Shown piece by piece: positions 15,171 to 24,046 of a DNA stretch of 33,244 nt. The stretch's first letter is position 1; each line of letters starts with the position of its first letter. The stretch spans positions 1 to 33,244 of the forward strand of contig DYTF01000002.1 in assembly GCA_020726105.1 (NCBI GenBank), written 5' to 3'. Source of the stretch: Sulfurovum sp. (GTDB taxonomy: Bacteria > Campylobacterota > Campylobacteria > Campylobacterales > Sulfurovaceae). Made by a program: the position numbers and the translations under genes. The notes beneath the pieces are model-generated. The model did no database searches and had not been told where the DNA came from. It saw only the letters and a program-made list of their open reading frames with translations.

Positions 15171-15327
15171 CGATATGTTTGCATCTTAAGTTCAAAGCGC
15201 GTAGATGAGTTAATGCGACACAAAACCAAGTAAAGATAAGGTAAAATCCCACTCTAATCTTTTTATGGTATTTTAGCCTCTTATTTTGGCTAGACCGGAT
15301 TAAAAATACAAGCAAAGAAATAGCATA

Positions 15328-17868
15328 ATGAACGACAATCAAGACTATATGAAAGTGGCGAATAAGCTTAGAAAATCGCTCACTGCGGAGCTGTTTGGGC
15401 AAGACAGAGCCATTGATGCCATCGTGAACAGTATCAAAACCAATATTCTTACAAGCAAAAGCGGTCCAAAAGCAACCTATTTGTTTTTGGGCTCACCTGC
15501 CACGGGTAAGACCTACCTAGCAGAGCTGATGACTAAAAATATGCCTGAGTACAAGATACGAAAATTTGACATGACGCAGTACCATGAGCAAAATGGTGGG
15601 GAATTGTACGGTTACCCTAAAGGTTGGTCGGGGTACAGCATCGGGCAGCTGACGGGTTTTGTGCATGACCACCCCAAATCTATCATCGTGTTGGATGCTT
15701 TTGAAAAAGCAGATAATGTCATACAGACCAACCTTTTGTCCATCTTTGAGGGTGGGGTGATGCGTGATGCCTGTGGCTGGGACAAAATTACAGACCAGCC
15801 CTGCAATGATGCAGAAGAGAAGGTCTACACAGAAGATAATGCACATTTTATCGTGGATTTTAAAGAGTCAATCTTTATCATCACCTCTAGTTTGGGTGAA
15901 GAGCTTTACTCAGACAATAAATTTGTCAAGCTCATCGATGATGACTACATCCAAGCTGAGTCGATGATACTTGAGGCTCTCAAAAGAGAAGAAAAGCCCA
16001 ATATCAAATCAGGTGGGATGCAAAAAGCGATCATCCCAGAGCTTATCTCACGCTTTTCGCAGGCAACCATCGTGTTGTTTAACAAACTCAACTATCCTGC
16101 CTATGAGGCTATCGGTCAAAAAGCCTTTTTGGAGTACCAAGAGGTGTTTAAAACCAAGTTTCAGATAGCGTTTTTAGTAGATAAACATTTTCAAAACTTT
16201 TTAAAAACCCAAATCCTGCTGTTTGCACCTGAACTTGATGCCAGACGGATCAAAAACAAAGTGGGTGAAAACTTTTTCAGTAAACTGACAGATTATCTCA
16301 TCGGTTTGGGTGATGAGATGTCAAAGTACAATGAAATCAAAGTCGTGCTGAGTAAAAAAACCGTTGACTTCATAGAAGAAAACATTTCAACGCTCATCGC
16401 TGAACAAAAACTGGTCAAAGAGCTGTTTAGAAAAAACATCAAACTTGAAATCGAAGAGGGCTTTAGTGCCAAAGGCACGACGATTAGTTACACCATCAAA
16501 AACTGTCGGTTTAAGCAGGTGAAGCGTATTAAAGATTTTAGTGAGGATGGATTGGTATTTGATATCCCCAATGTTTCTTTTGCCGATATCGCAGGGCATA
16601 CGACTGCTAAGACAAGGCTCAAAGAAGTGATTAACTTTTTAAAAGAGCCAAAAATGCTCAAAGTCTTTAATGTACAACCGCCAAAGGGGATGCTGCTTTA
16701 TGGCCCTCCTGGTACAGGAAAAACACTTTTGGCAAAGGCATTTTCGGCTGAAGCACAGTTGCCTTTTATCTCCATTACGGGTGTGGAGCTTTTGCAGTTA
16801 GATAAAATCAAAAAAGTATTTGCAAAAGCCAAAGAGTATGCGCCGTCTATTATTTTTATCGATGAGATTGACACCATTGGCATGCGTGAAAAAGGCAATA
16901 ACCGCGAAGTGCAAATCAATAAATTTTTAGCCGAAATGGATGGATTTTCTAACAAAGAAGATGAAAATGTTTTTATCATCGCGGCAACCAACTATAAAGA
17001 AAACATCGACAGCGCCATCATTAGACCGGGAAGAATCGAGATACATATCAAGATAGATGATTTGGACAAGGACGCTAGAAAATATTTTATCGATAAAATC
17101 ATCAAACATAAACCAACGAGCGGTAAGTTTGATATGCATAAGCTTTTGACTTACACCGCAGGCATGACGGGTGCACAACTTGAACTTGTGAGTAAAGAGG
17201 CATCATACTACTGCATCAGACACAATATGCCGCACATCACAGAGGAGATACTGATAAAACAGATCAATACCATCAAATACGGTGAAAACATCTCACATAT
17301 TTCCAACGAACAACTTTTTCTCAAAGCTTCCATCAAAGAAGCAGCACATGCGGTTGTCTCAAAGATACTGATGCCTCATATCAAGATAAAACAAATCGCA
17401 CTCACACCACGCAACCCTAAAAACGGCTTTATCGCCAACAATTATGAAGAGGGTGAAAGCAATATGACCATTGAAGACATCCAAAATAGGATGTGTGTAT
17501 CGCTAGCTGGCAGAATAGCCCAAATAAAAAAATATGGAAGCATCGAAGGCTTAGATATGCAAGGCTCAGCCGATTTGCAGCATGCTATCCATGATGCCTA
17601 TATGGCGATTACCCACTACGGAATGGATACAGAGGTGAGGTATGTCAACATGAAAGGACATACCACTGCCCAGCAGCATACACACACGCCAAACAACACA
17701 CAACAAAGTACAAAAAAAATTGATGATGCACTTGAACGATGGATGACACAGAGTGAACAGAAAACCATTAAGCTAGTAGAGGCACATTGGGAAAAAATAG
17801 AGATCCTATCCTTACATTTACTTGATAAAGAGATACTCTATGGGGATGATTTGGAAGATATTGTCTAG
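15328..17868 (+). CDS. Double AAA+ protein: degenerate ClpB-like domain fused to FtsH-like pseudoprotease
   Basis: The 846-residue soluble protein has two AAA+ halves. Half one (about 15-300) resembles the ClpB/ClpA second ATPase domain: Walker A GSPATGKT (55-62), pore-loop region GYPKGWSGYSIGQLT, and Walker B VLDAFEKAD, in which the catalytic Glu is Ala124. Half two (about 412-846) is FtsH-like: Walker A GPPGTGKT (459-466), Walker B IIFIDEID (508-515), and arginine-finger region IIRPGRIE. The aromatic pore-loop motif FVG between ITGVELLQL and DKIKKVF is deleted. The M41 peptidase zinc motif HExxH reads KEAAH (670-674), although the third-ligand region SADLQ (Asp749) remains. FtsH's membrane helices are absent. 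I infer an ATP-driven remodeller or scaffold, not a protease. It follows the kinase-phosphatase by 157 bp on the same strand. Its ribosome site is weak. Confidence 0.8.
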   Translation: MNDNQDYMKVANKLRKSLTAELFGQDRAIDAIVNSIKTNILTSKSGPKATYLFLGSPATGKTYLAELMTKNMPEYKIRKFDMTQYHEQNGGELYGYPKGWSGYSIGQLTGFVHDHPKSIIVLDAFEKADNVIQTNLLSIFEGGVMRDACGWDKITDQPCNDAEEKVYTEDNAHFIVDFKESIFIITSSLGEELYSDNKFVKLIDDDYIQAESMILEALKREEKPNIKSGGMQKAIIPELISRFSQATIVLFNKLNYPAYEAIGQKAFLEYQEVFKTKFQIAFLVDKHFQNFLKTQILLFAPELDARRIKNKVGENFFSKLTDYLIGLGDEMSKYNEIKVVLSKKTVDFIEENISTLIAEQKLVKELFRKNIKLEIEEGFSAKGTTISYTIKNCRFKQVKRIKDFSEDGLVFDIPNVSFADIAGHTTAKTRLKEVINFLKEPKMLKVFNVQPPKGMLLYGPPGTGKTLLAKAFSAEAQLPFISITGVELLQLDKIKKVFAKAKEYAPSIIFIDEIDTIGMREKGNNREVQINKFLAEMDGFSNKEDENVFIIAATNYKENIDSAIIRPGRIEIHIKIDDLDKDARKYFIDKIIKHKPTSGKFDMHKLLTYTAGMTGAQLELVSKEASYYCIRHNMPHITEEILIKQINTIKYGENISHISNEQLFLKASIKEAAHAVVSKILMPHIKIKQIALTPRNPKNGFIANNYEEGESNMTIEDIQNRMCVSLAGRIAQIKKYGSIEGLDMQGSADLQHAIHDAYMAITHYGMDTEVRYVNMKGHTTAQQHTHTPNNTQQSTKKIDDALERWMTQSEQKTIKLVEAHWEKIEILSLHLLDKEILYGDDLEDIV

Positions 17869-17883
17869 GTACTTTACTGCTTG

Positions 17884-17914
17884 CTATAAAGACTCAATGA
17901 TAGAGTCTTTATAG
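17884..17914. terminator. Hairpin between AAA+ gene and small paralogues
   Basis: Eleven-base perfect arms TATAAAGACTC and GAGTCTTTATA enclose a 7-base loop, with one more C-G pair outside. The site lies between convergent genes, so it can serve both. No strong U-run flanks it. Confidence 0.6.
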
Positions 17915-17921
17915 TCATTTG

Positions 17922-18233
17922 TTATTGTGGTCCAGTTTGTACAGAGCTGATTTGCTCTATAAATTGTTCAATAAAAAAGGTAATAAGGTTCGCCAAATCC
18001 TCAGGTGTTTTACTCAGATAGTTGTGTTTAATCAGTATCTTTTGTTCTTGAATATGCGTCTCATTGATAGCATATTTGAGTAAGACATAAGGGGCCAAAG
18101 TGTGTGTGTCGTGCATGTCTATTTTTTCTATATTTTCAGGGATATAGTAGTCAATATCAATATCTGGATCCACTAGGACATTATTGACTAATTCTATTAC
18201 TTTTTCTAATTTTGTTTTGAGTTCTTGTTGCAT
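17922..18233 (-). CDS. Small acidic protein of unknown function, paralogue B
   Basis: The protein has 103 residues, no signal peptide and no membrane helix. It is clearly related to the neighbouring 100-residue protein. Shared features are an amphipathic N-terminal helix (ELKTKLEKVIELVNN), the block PDIDIDYYIPE, a PYVLLKYAI strand, and a final helix ending EQISSVQTG. I do not recognise the family. The alternation of helix, strands and helix suggests a small cytoplasmic alpha/beta domain. The gap to the upstream paralogue is 72 bp, so they may be co-transcribed. It converges on the AAA+ gene, which is adjacency only. Confidence 0.6.
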   Translation of the reverse strand: MQQELKTKLEKVIELVNNVLVDPDIDIDYYIPENIEKIDMHDTHTLAPYVLLKYAINETHIQEQKILIKHNYLSKTPEDLANLITFFIEQFIEQISSVQTGPQ

Positions 18234-18305
18234 GGTATTTTCCTTTTGTATTATTTCAGTTAAAGCATCACTCTTTTGTTGAAAAACAGAAGAGTTGCTT
18301 CGTTT

Positions 18306-18608
18306 TTATCCCATCTGCACAGAGTCAATTTCAGACTTGAATTGCTCTACAGAGAAAGTAACCAAATCGGCAATTTTTTCAGCCGTATAGTCAAGATAGG
18401 TTTTTCCTAAGCGAATTTTACGCGTAGGCTTATTGTACTCACTGATAACATATTTGACTAAGATATATGGATCTCCATTTATATCACAACTGTCAGTTGT
18501 CGTTGCTATTTCAGGTATGCAGTATTCAATATCTATATCGGGATCTGTCATCATGTTGTTAATAAGTAAAACTACTTTATCTAGTTTTTGTTTCAGTTCT
18601 TTTTCCAT
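18306..18608 (-). CDS. Small acidic protein of unknown function, paralogue A
   Basis: This 100-residue protein is similar along its full length to the gene at 17922-18233. It has the same N-terminal helix (ELKQKLDKVVLLINN), PDIDIEYCIPE, PYILVKYVISE, and C-terminal EQFKSEIDSVQMG. The two differ mostly in the middle loop and the RKIRLGKTYLDYT region. I infer a tandem duplication followed by divergence. The family is not recognised. The start is supported by AGAGGAAAAAGA before the ATG. It has no signal or membrane segment. Confidence 0.6.
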   Translation of the reverse strand: MEKELKQKLDKVVLLINNMMTDPDIDIEYCIPEIATTTDSCDINGDPYILVKYVISEYNKPTRKIRLGKTYLDYTAEKIADLVTFSVEQFKSEIDSVQMG

Positions 18609-18725
18609 TCTTTTTCCTCTTTGCAGATAAATTATTACTTGACATCATAGGATGCAAGCATGAAGTGTGTAGCTTCATTACACATTGTATCAAAAAAAAT
18701 ATAAAGTGTGGCAAACCAAAGTGTG

Positions 18726-19670
18726 CTATTGAACTTTTTTGACATTTTGGCGATGGGTATCGAAGCTGTCGGTGAAATCATGTGTTCCTTGCGCATTTTT
18801 CATAAAATACAGATACTCTGTTTTGGCAGGTTTCATGGCAGCCTTGAGTGCTTCAAAGCTGACTGCACCGATGGGTGAAGGAGGTAAGCCTTTGTATTTG
18901 TAAGTGTTAAAACGGCTGCTGTCATTGCGGATGCGTTCAGGGGTTATCTTCTCGTGTGAGTAGATACCGTAATTGAGAGTACCGTCCATTTGAAGCGCCA
19001 TTTTTTTGCTAAGACGGTTGTAGATGACGGAGGAGACCAAAGGCATTTCTTGTGTGCTGGCTGCTTCTTTTTGGACGATGGAAGCAACAATGAGAATATC
19101 GAGCCATCTTTTTTCTTCGTAGTGTCCATACACTTTTTTAGAAATTGCTTCATATTTTTTAGTAGATGCATCTAAGAGGAAAAGAATGAGGTGTTTTTCG
19201 CCGATGCCATAAGGGACAAAATAGGTGTCAGCATAGATGCCTGCTTCAGGATAAGGTGAAAATTCATTGTAGTAAGTTTGAAGTGTGGTTTTGTCAAGAT
19301 TGAGCCGTTGGGCTACGGTTGCTAAAAAAAGTTCGCTGGTTTCTCCTGGTATCAGAGTGAGGGACTCCATCTTGGCTTTAGCTGTTGCAAGTTTATGCAG
19401 AAAATCAATGCGGTTTAGTTTGGTCGCACCGATGTCTACCCAACCACTTTGAGGATTGCCTAGAAATGCTAAGATGTAAGTGTCTAAGAGGCTTAGTGCG
19501 TAACCGTTTTGTGCCAACTGTGTTATAATGTGTGAAATAGAACCTTGTGGCACCAAAAGCGTACGCGTTGTTTGAATGGGTAGGGTGGTGTAAAAGGCAA
19601 ATGCGATGATTAAAGTGAGTACGATGTTTTTTATCCATAATATAGGGGCTATGATACGCACAATACTCAT
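18726..19670 (-). CDS. mltG: Endolytic murein transglycosylase MltG
   Basis: It cleaves nascent peptidoglycan glycan strands at the periplasmic face of the inner membrane and is thought to set strand length. The 314-residue form has an N-terminal membrane helix (about 14-32, KNIVLTLIIAFAFYTTL), a LysM-like region (TLLVPQGSISHIITQLA) and the YceG catalytic domain. The catalytic glutamate is in VASIVQKEAAST (Glu202), followed by VIYNRLSKKMALQMDGTLNYG and the conserved GLPPSPIGAVSFEALKAAMKP. I set the start at the ATG at 19670, which has AAAGGA about 11 bases upstream; an in-frame ATG at 19721 is possible. Its 5' end overlaps the 5' end of the divergent AsmA-like gene. It is an ordinary housekeeping gene. 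Confidence 0.92.
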   Translation of the reverse strand: MSIVRIIAPILWIKNIVLTLIIAFAFYTTLPIQTTRTLLVPQGSISHIITQLAQNGYALSLLDTYILAFLGNPQSGWVDIGATKLNRIDFLHKLATAKAKMESLTLIPGETSELFLATVAQRLNLDKTTLQTYYNEFSPYPEAGIYADTYFVPYGIGEKHLILFLLDASTKKYEAISKKVYGHYEEKRWLDILIVASIVQKEAASTQEMPLVSSVIYNRLSKKMALQMDGTLNYGIYSHEKITPERIRNDSSRFNTYKYKGLPPSPIGAVSFEALKAAMKPAKTEYLYFMKNAQGTHDFTDSFDTHRQNVKKVQ

Positions 19671-22164
19671 AATTTTTGTCGTCCTTTGTCTTTCGGTTTT
19701 TATTTGGCTTAAGATAGGCATCAGACTCGATACATTCTCGGCGTCTGGTTATACGGTTAATGGATTATACATTAAACTGGGTAAGAAGCTTGTGGTTAGA
19801 GGTGAGAAAATAGTGCTTCCAAAGCAAAGTACATCACCCTCGTTTGATACTTTTGATGAGACTTTTGATGACATAAAACACTTGTTTACATTTTTTGAGT
19901 ACATTGAGTTGGAAAACATCCACTTTGAAAATGATACACTGAAACTTATTTTTGCCGATGATGTGCTTTATGTTACCAGTAACGAGTATGAAATCGCTGG
20001 AAATATCCACAGAAAAGGTAAGCTATTTGAAGCCGAAATTCCATTACTGTATGTTAAGAAAGAGGATATGCGTATCTCGGGAAGGCTTGAGTATGATTTT
20101 CAAACAGACAGTCTGACGACAGAGGGTGATTTTGATGGGTTTTCTATCAAAGGAAGATTTTCTGCGAAGAAGAAAAATGATACCGTTAATTTTAGACTTG
20201 AAAGTGATACTTTTACGGATTTGCATCCTTTGGTTGCCAAAATAGGTCTTAGAGATACGGTAAAGGTTTGGGTTTTAGACAGAGTCAAAGCCCAAAACTG
20301 TAAGCTACTCGAACTCAGTGGAAGCGCTAAAATCGAAAATAAAAGGTTTATCTTACAAGAGCAGAGTCTTAAAGCAAAAGCACTGTTCAATGACTGCAAA
20401 ATCCATTTTAAAGAGCGTATACAGCCCGCTATAGCAGAGAGTTTCACTGTCTCTTACGGAAATAATACACTGCTCTTTGATTTTGAAAAACCCACATATG
20501 ACAGCAGAAACCTCGAAGGAAGTACCGCCTCTATCTTTAATGTGAATGATAAAAATGCAACTTTAAAGCTTGACCTTGCGTTTGATACGGCTTTTGATGC
20601 AGGTCTTCAAACGCTCATAAAAGCCTATAGGCTACAGATACCTATTGTCCAAAAAGGCGGAACGATGGATGCGCATTTTATAGCCAATCTGGGACTCAAC
20701 GATGGTAAAGAAGCATTTTTGGTTGATGTTAACCTTACTAAGGGTGAGGTGGAGATACATGGCATCACGCTTCCTTTGCAAAAAGGCACGCTTCATTATG
20801 AAAAAGGCACGATTCGCTTAGAAGATATGACCTTAAAAGATGAGGCGTATGAGGCAAATATTGAGGGTACTGTTTATTTAGCAAAACAAAAAGCTGATTT
20901 GACGGTCAAAGCAAAACGAATTGACATAGAGGCTAAAGGCGAGAAGTTTTTTTCTTTACATGATGAAAACTTCCCTGTGTTACTTGAATACAAGCAGGAT
21001 ATCTCCTTGTCGTTTCCTTCATTTAAAACAACCATTGTGCAAACACAAGATCAAACGCAGATAGATGTTTCTGATATGAGCGCGCTTAAGCCCTATCTTT
21101 CTTCTTCGTCACCTTTTTCAGAAGGAGGCAGCATTACTCTCAAAACAAAAAACTTTAAAACATTTAGTTTTGAGGGTGTTATCAAGCGTTCTGAGTGTAT
21201 CTTATATGAAAATGAAGACACATGTGAGGCAAGTATTCCATTTTTGGCAACACTTACACCTTCAGATTTTGATTTTGATGCACTGGGGGGACGCATTCAC
21301 TACAGTGAGTCGCAAGCGCGCCTCAAACTACAAGACATTAACATAGACCTTGAAAAGCTATTGACACAAGAATCAAAAAAGCGTACAAAAGAAGGACAAC
21401 AACTTTCAATTTCAGGCAAAAATAGCCATTTGAGATATGGAAATCATGCATTGCTTACAGATAGTTATAGTATAGAATTGAAAAAAAATGCTGATATAGC
21501 GTTTTTGGGTAGTGCTGAGGGTGACGGTATAAGATTTTCTAAAAAAAATCAAATGATTGCTTGGCAAGCGTTGCGCATCAAAGATAAAGTGCTTCACAAA
21601 CTCTTAAACTTTAAAGGTCTTCAAGGAGGGCGATACACTTTTAGCGGTGAAGGTGAGTTAGACAAAACAATAAAAGGAGAAATCATTGTCGAGGGAGGTG
21701 CGATGAAAGACTTCAAGGCATACAACAACACACTTGCACTCATCAATACACTTCCTGAACTTGCATTGTTAAATGACCCTGGGTTTTCACAAAAAGGGTT
21801 TGTGATTGATGAAGGTGTTGCGCAGTATCGTATTATTGAGAAAAAACAGATTGTTTTTGATTCGATTTATGTCAAGGGGGCTGCTACAACGATTGAAGGA
21901 AGAGGGGAGATTGATTTAGAAAAAAGAACACTTTCTATTGATTTGGCTATTCATGTTGCGCGTAATTTAGGAAAATTGATAGGTAGCTTACCCCTTGTTG
22001 GCTACATTGTGATGGGTGAGAATAAAAGTGCCACAATCGGATTAAAAATTACAGGTGATTTAGACAAACCTATCGTCAAGACTTCTGCAGTTCAAGAGAT
22101 ATTTACCCTACCACTTGACATCATCAAAAGAACACTTGAGACACCCGCAAGGCTCATACAATAA
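19606..22164 (+). CDS. AsmA/YhdP-like periplasmic-spanning protein (DUF3971)
   Basis: The 852-residue protein has one N-terminal membrane helix (about 16-36, IRTILIIFVVLCLSVFIWLK) and a long beta-rich body of repeated short strands. It ends in an AsmA-like C-terminal region (VARNLGKLIGSLPLVGYIVMG, then TGDLDKPIVKTSAVQEIFTLP). Proteins of this group (YhdP, TamB, AsmA) form long grooves thought to carry phospholipids between inner and outer membrane; that role is from the family. The start at 19606 has AAAAGG at good spacing. The ATG at 19651 (MIRTILI) is an alternative with poor spacing. Either start overlaps the divergent mltG. The gene converges with the MscS gene, with a 13-bp gap. Confidence 0.82.
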   Translation: MIKVSTMFFIHNIGAMIRTILIIFVVLCLSVFIWLKIGIRLDTFSASGYTVNGLYIKLGKKLVVRGEKIVLPKQSTSPSFDTFDETFDDIKHLFTFFEYIELENIHFENDTLKLIFADDVLYVTSNEYEIAGNIHRKGKLFEAEIPLLYVKKEDMRISGRLEYDFQTDSLTTEGDFDGFSIKGRFSAKKKNDTVNFRLESDTFTDLHPLVAKIGLRDTVKVWVLDRVKAQNCKLLELSGSAKIENKRFILQEQSLKAKALFNDCKIHFKERIQPAIAESFTVSYGNNTLLFDFEKPTYDSRNLEGSTASIFNVNDKNATLKLDLAFDTAFDAGLQTLIKAYRLQIPIVQKGGTMDAHFIANLGLNDGKEAFLVDVNLTKGEVEIHGITLPLQKGTLHYEKGTIRLEDMTLKDEAYEANIEGTVYLAKQKADLTVKAKRIDIEAKGEKFFSLHDENFPVLLEYKQDISLSFPSFKTTIVQTQDQTQIDVSDMSALKPYLSSSSPFSEGGSITLKTKNFKTFSFEGVIKRSECILYENEDTCEASIPFLATLTPSDFDFDALGGRIHYSESQARLKLQDINIDLEKLLTQESKKRTKEGQQLSISGKNSHLRYGNHALLTDSYSIELKKNADIAFLGSAEGDGIRFSKKNQMIAWQALRIKDKVLHKLLNFKGLQGGRYTFSGEGELDKTIKGEIIVEGGAMKDFKAYNNTLALINTLPELALLNDPGFSQKGFVIDEGVAQYRIIEKKQIVFDSIYVKGAATTIEGRGEIDLEKRTLSIDLAIHVARNLGKLIGSLPLVGYIVMGENKSATIGLKITGDLDKPIVKTSAVQEIFTLPLDIIKRTLETPARLIQ

Positions 22165-22177
22165 TAAACACTACTTT

Positions 22178-23992
22178 TTAGCGTAAAGCATTGCGTATGC
22201 GACGATCTTTGATGTGAAGATCAAGCTGCGGGTGAGGCATCGCGATACCGTGAGTGGTGAGTGTGTCGTAAATGAGTATCAAAAGATTGGATTTAGTGGA
22301 GGGTCGTATCCCTTCTATCCACACAAGAAGTTCAAGCTCCATAAAACTATCACCCACACCACTCATCCATACAGCTGGTTTTCTCATCCTGACATTTCGA
22401 AGTAAAGGAATTTTACTTGCCATTACCGCATCAAGTATAAGTGCTTGTATTTTTTTGACATCACTGCCATAAGGCACTTTAAAAGGGACATAAATTCTTC
22501 TTATGCGGTCTTCAAATGTGAGATTCACCACCTGTCCATCTATGAGGTCACTGTTAGGAACAAGGATATGAATATTGTCTATGGTTCGGATGACGGTTGC
22601 CCTGAAACCTATGTCCATAACCTTGCCTGTCAGTGTCTCTTTGATGCGGATATAGTCTCCTAGTTTAATATAGTTTTCACTCAAAAGTACCATGCCCGAT
22701 ATGATGCTTGAGACTAAACTTCTTAAGGCAAAACCCACACCAATGGAAAGCGCACCTGCGAGTACAGCAAGGTTGGTAACACTTAATCCTATGGTACTCA
22801 TCGCAACGATAAAAGTAATAAAAAAGATAAGCGTTGCACCGATGTTTGCGATGATTTTAATCGATGTTGTGCTCATGTCTTTGCGTCGTTTATGTAGCTT
22901 AGTGAAGAGTTTAAAGTAGATTTTTGCTACGACAAATCCAAGAATTAAAATACCAAGAAGCTTAAATATACTCAGAAAACTAATAGGCGTTTCGTCTAAA
23001 ACCAAAAATGGTTTACTAATATACCCGTAAAAATTGTCATAAACAGCGTGAAGATTTTCTTGGATGGTGAGATAGTTATAGTTTATTGCATTGTCACTTG
23101 ATTTGGTTAGGCTTTCAAGCTCTATCTGTTTTGCTTCATACAAGGTGCGCTCTATGCTTAGTTGCTCAACCGTTTCTCTCAAGGCTTTGCGTTGCGCAAG
23201 CGCAAGCCGTAAATCGTTTTTTTGATAATAACCTAAAGTTAAAAGCAATCTTTTGTCTGAAAGAATAATCAGTGCTTTGTTGTGCGCCAATTCCAATTCA
23301 CTGAGTTTGCTTGCTAATTTTTTTGAGATATTTTCTTGAGAGAGTAGCTCTCTCTCTTTGGCGAGGTTAGCGGCGACTCGTTTTTTATTGAGTTGGTTTA
23401 TTTCTTTTTGCTCTTTCGTTAAGGCAATTTCATACTCACTCAAATCAAATTTCACACGAGAGAGCACCAAACTAAGTAGTTTTTCTCCTTCTGTGATGAA
23501 TTGTTGATAATTTTGAGTGGAGATTTTCTCATAGCGTTGTTTGAGTTTATAATAGGCAAATTGCAACTGGTAAAGTAAAAGATTTTCATGCTGAAGATCC
23601 GAAATACCCTCGATACGCTTTTTTAAGTATGAAAGTTTTTCTTGAATAAATGCTTGGTTTTGTTCAAGTTTTATTTTTTGCTCAAGCGTAGATGAGACGG
23701 TGTTAAAAAGTTCAATATATTCAACATCTTTAATACTTTCTTTGTCTACAATATCAGCATCAAGTATTTCTGTAGGCGGTTTTTTTACGACCATGGTACG
23801 AAGTTTTTCCAAAAGGTTTTTTTCGCTTTTTAGTCGCTCCGTATCCTCATCGTCCAGAGGCGTATCATTCGATATTTTTTCCAATAATTGATTATAGTAA
23901 ACAAGTGTATCGCCTTCTTGATACAGTCTGCTATCTATCTGCACAGCCCAAACACTCAGACTCAAACCAAGAAAAATGCTTAATAGTTTCAC
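22178..23992 (-). CDS. MscS-family mechanosensitive channel with coiled-coil periplasmic domain
   Basis: It is an osmotic-downshock safety valve in the inner membrane. The 604-residue protein begins with a signal peptide (about 1-16, LLSIFLGLSLSVWA). About 300 residues of predominantly charged, coiled-coil-prone helices follow, as in large MscS paralogues. Membrane helices lie at about 330-430. The pore helix is ALSIGVGFALRSLVSSIISG, followed by the MscS beta domain (GDYIRIKETLTGKVMDIGFRAT, then IHILVPNSDLI) and a C-terminal alpha/beta domain. The start is GTG at 23992, with AAGGAC upstream. It stands convergent to the AsmA-like gene and in line with the LolC/E gene 54 bp upstream. The family assignment is firm; gating properties cannot be read. 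Confidence 0.9.
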   Translation of the reverse strand: MKLLSIFLGLSLSVWAVQIDSRLYQEGDTLVYYNQLLEKISNDTPLDDEDTERLKSEKNLLEKLRTMVVKKPPTEILDADIVDKESIKDVEYIELFNTVSSTLEQKIKLEQNQAFIQEKLSYLKKRIEGISDLQHENLLLYQLQFAYYKLKQRYEKISTQNYQQFITEGEKLLSLVLSRVKFDLSEYEIALTKEQKEINQLNKKRVAANLAKERELLSQENISKKLASKLSELELAHNKALIILSDKRLLLTLGYYQKNDLRLALAQRKALRETVEQLSIERTLYEAKQIELESLTKSSDNAINYNYLTIQENLHAVYDNFYGYISKPFLVLDETPISFLSIFKLLGILILGFVVAKIYFKLFTKLHKRRKDMSTTSIKIIANIGATLIFFITFIVAMSTIGLSVTNLAVLAGALSIGVGFALRSLVSSIISGMVLLSENYIKLGDYIRIKETLTGKVMDIGFRATVIRTIDNIHILVPNSDLIDGQVVNLTFEDRIRRIYVPFKVPYGSDVKKIQALILDAVMASKIPLLRNVRMRKPAVWMSGVGDSFMELELLVWIEGIRPSTKSNLLILIYDTLTTHGIAMPHPQLDLHIKDRRIRNALR

Positions 23993-24046
23993 TTTCGTCC
24001 TTATAAAAGAGATATCGTCATGATGGCTTTGCGTATCATATCACGA

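Noticed and set aside
15274-15292. Hairpin TAGCC/GGCTA between the kinase and AAA+ genes as a terminator
   Set aside because: The stem is five base pairs with a 9-base loop and no U-run after it, which is too weak to call.
15328-17868. Annotation as a functional FtsH protease
   Set aside because: The zinc motif is KEAAH, the pore loop is deleted, and there are no membrane helices.
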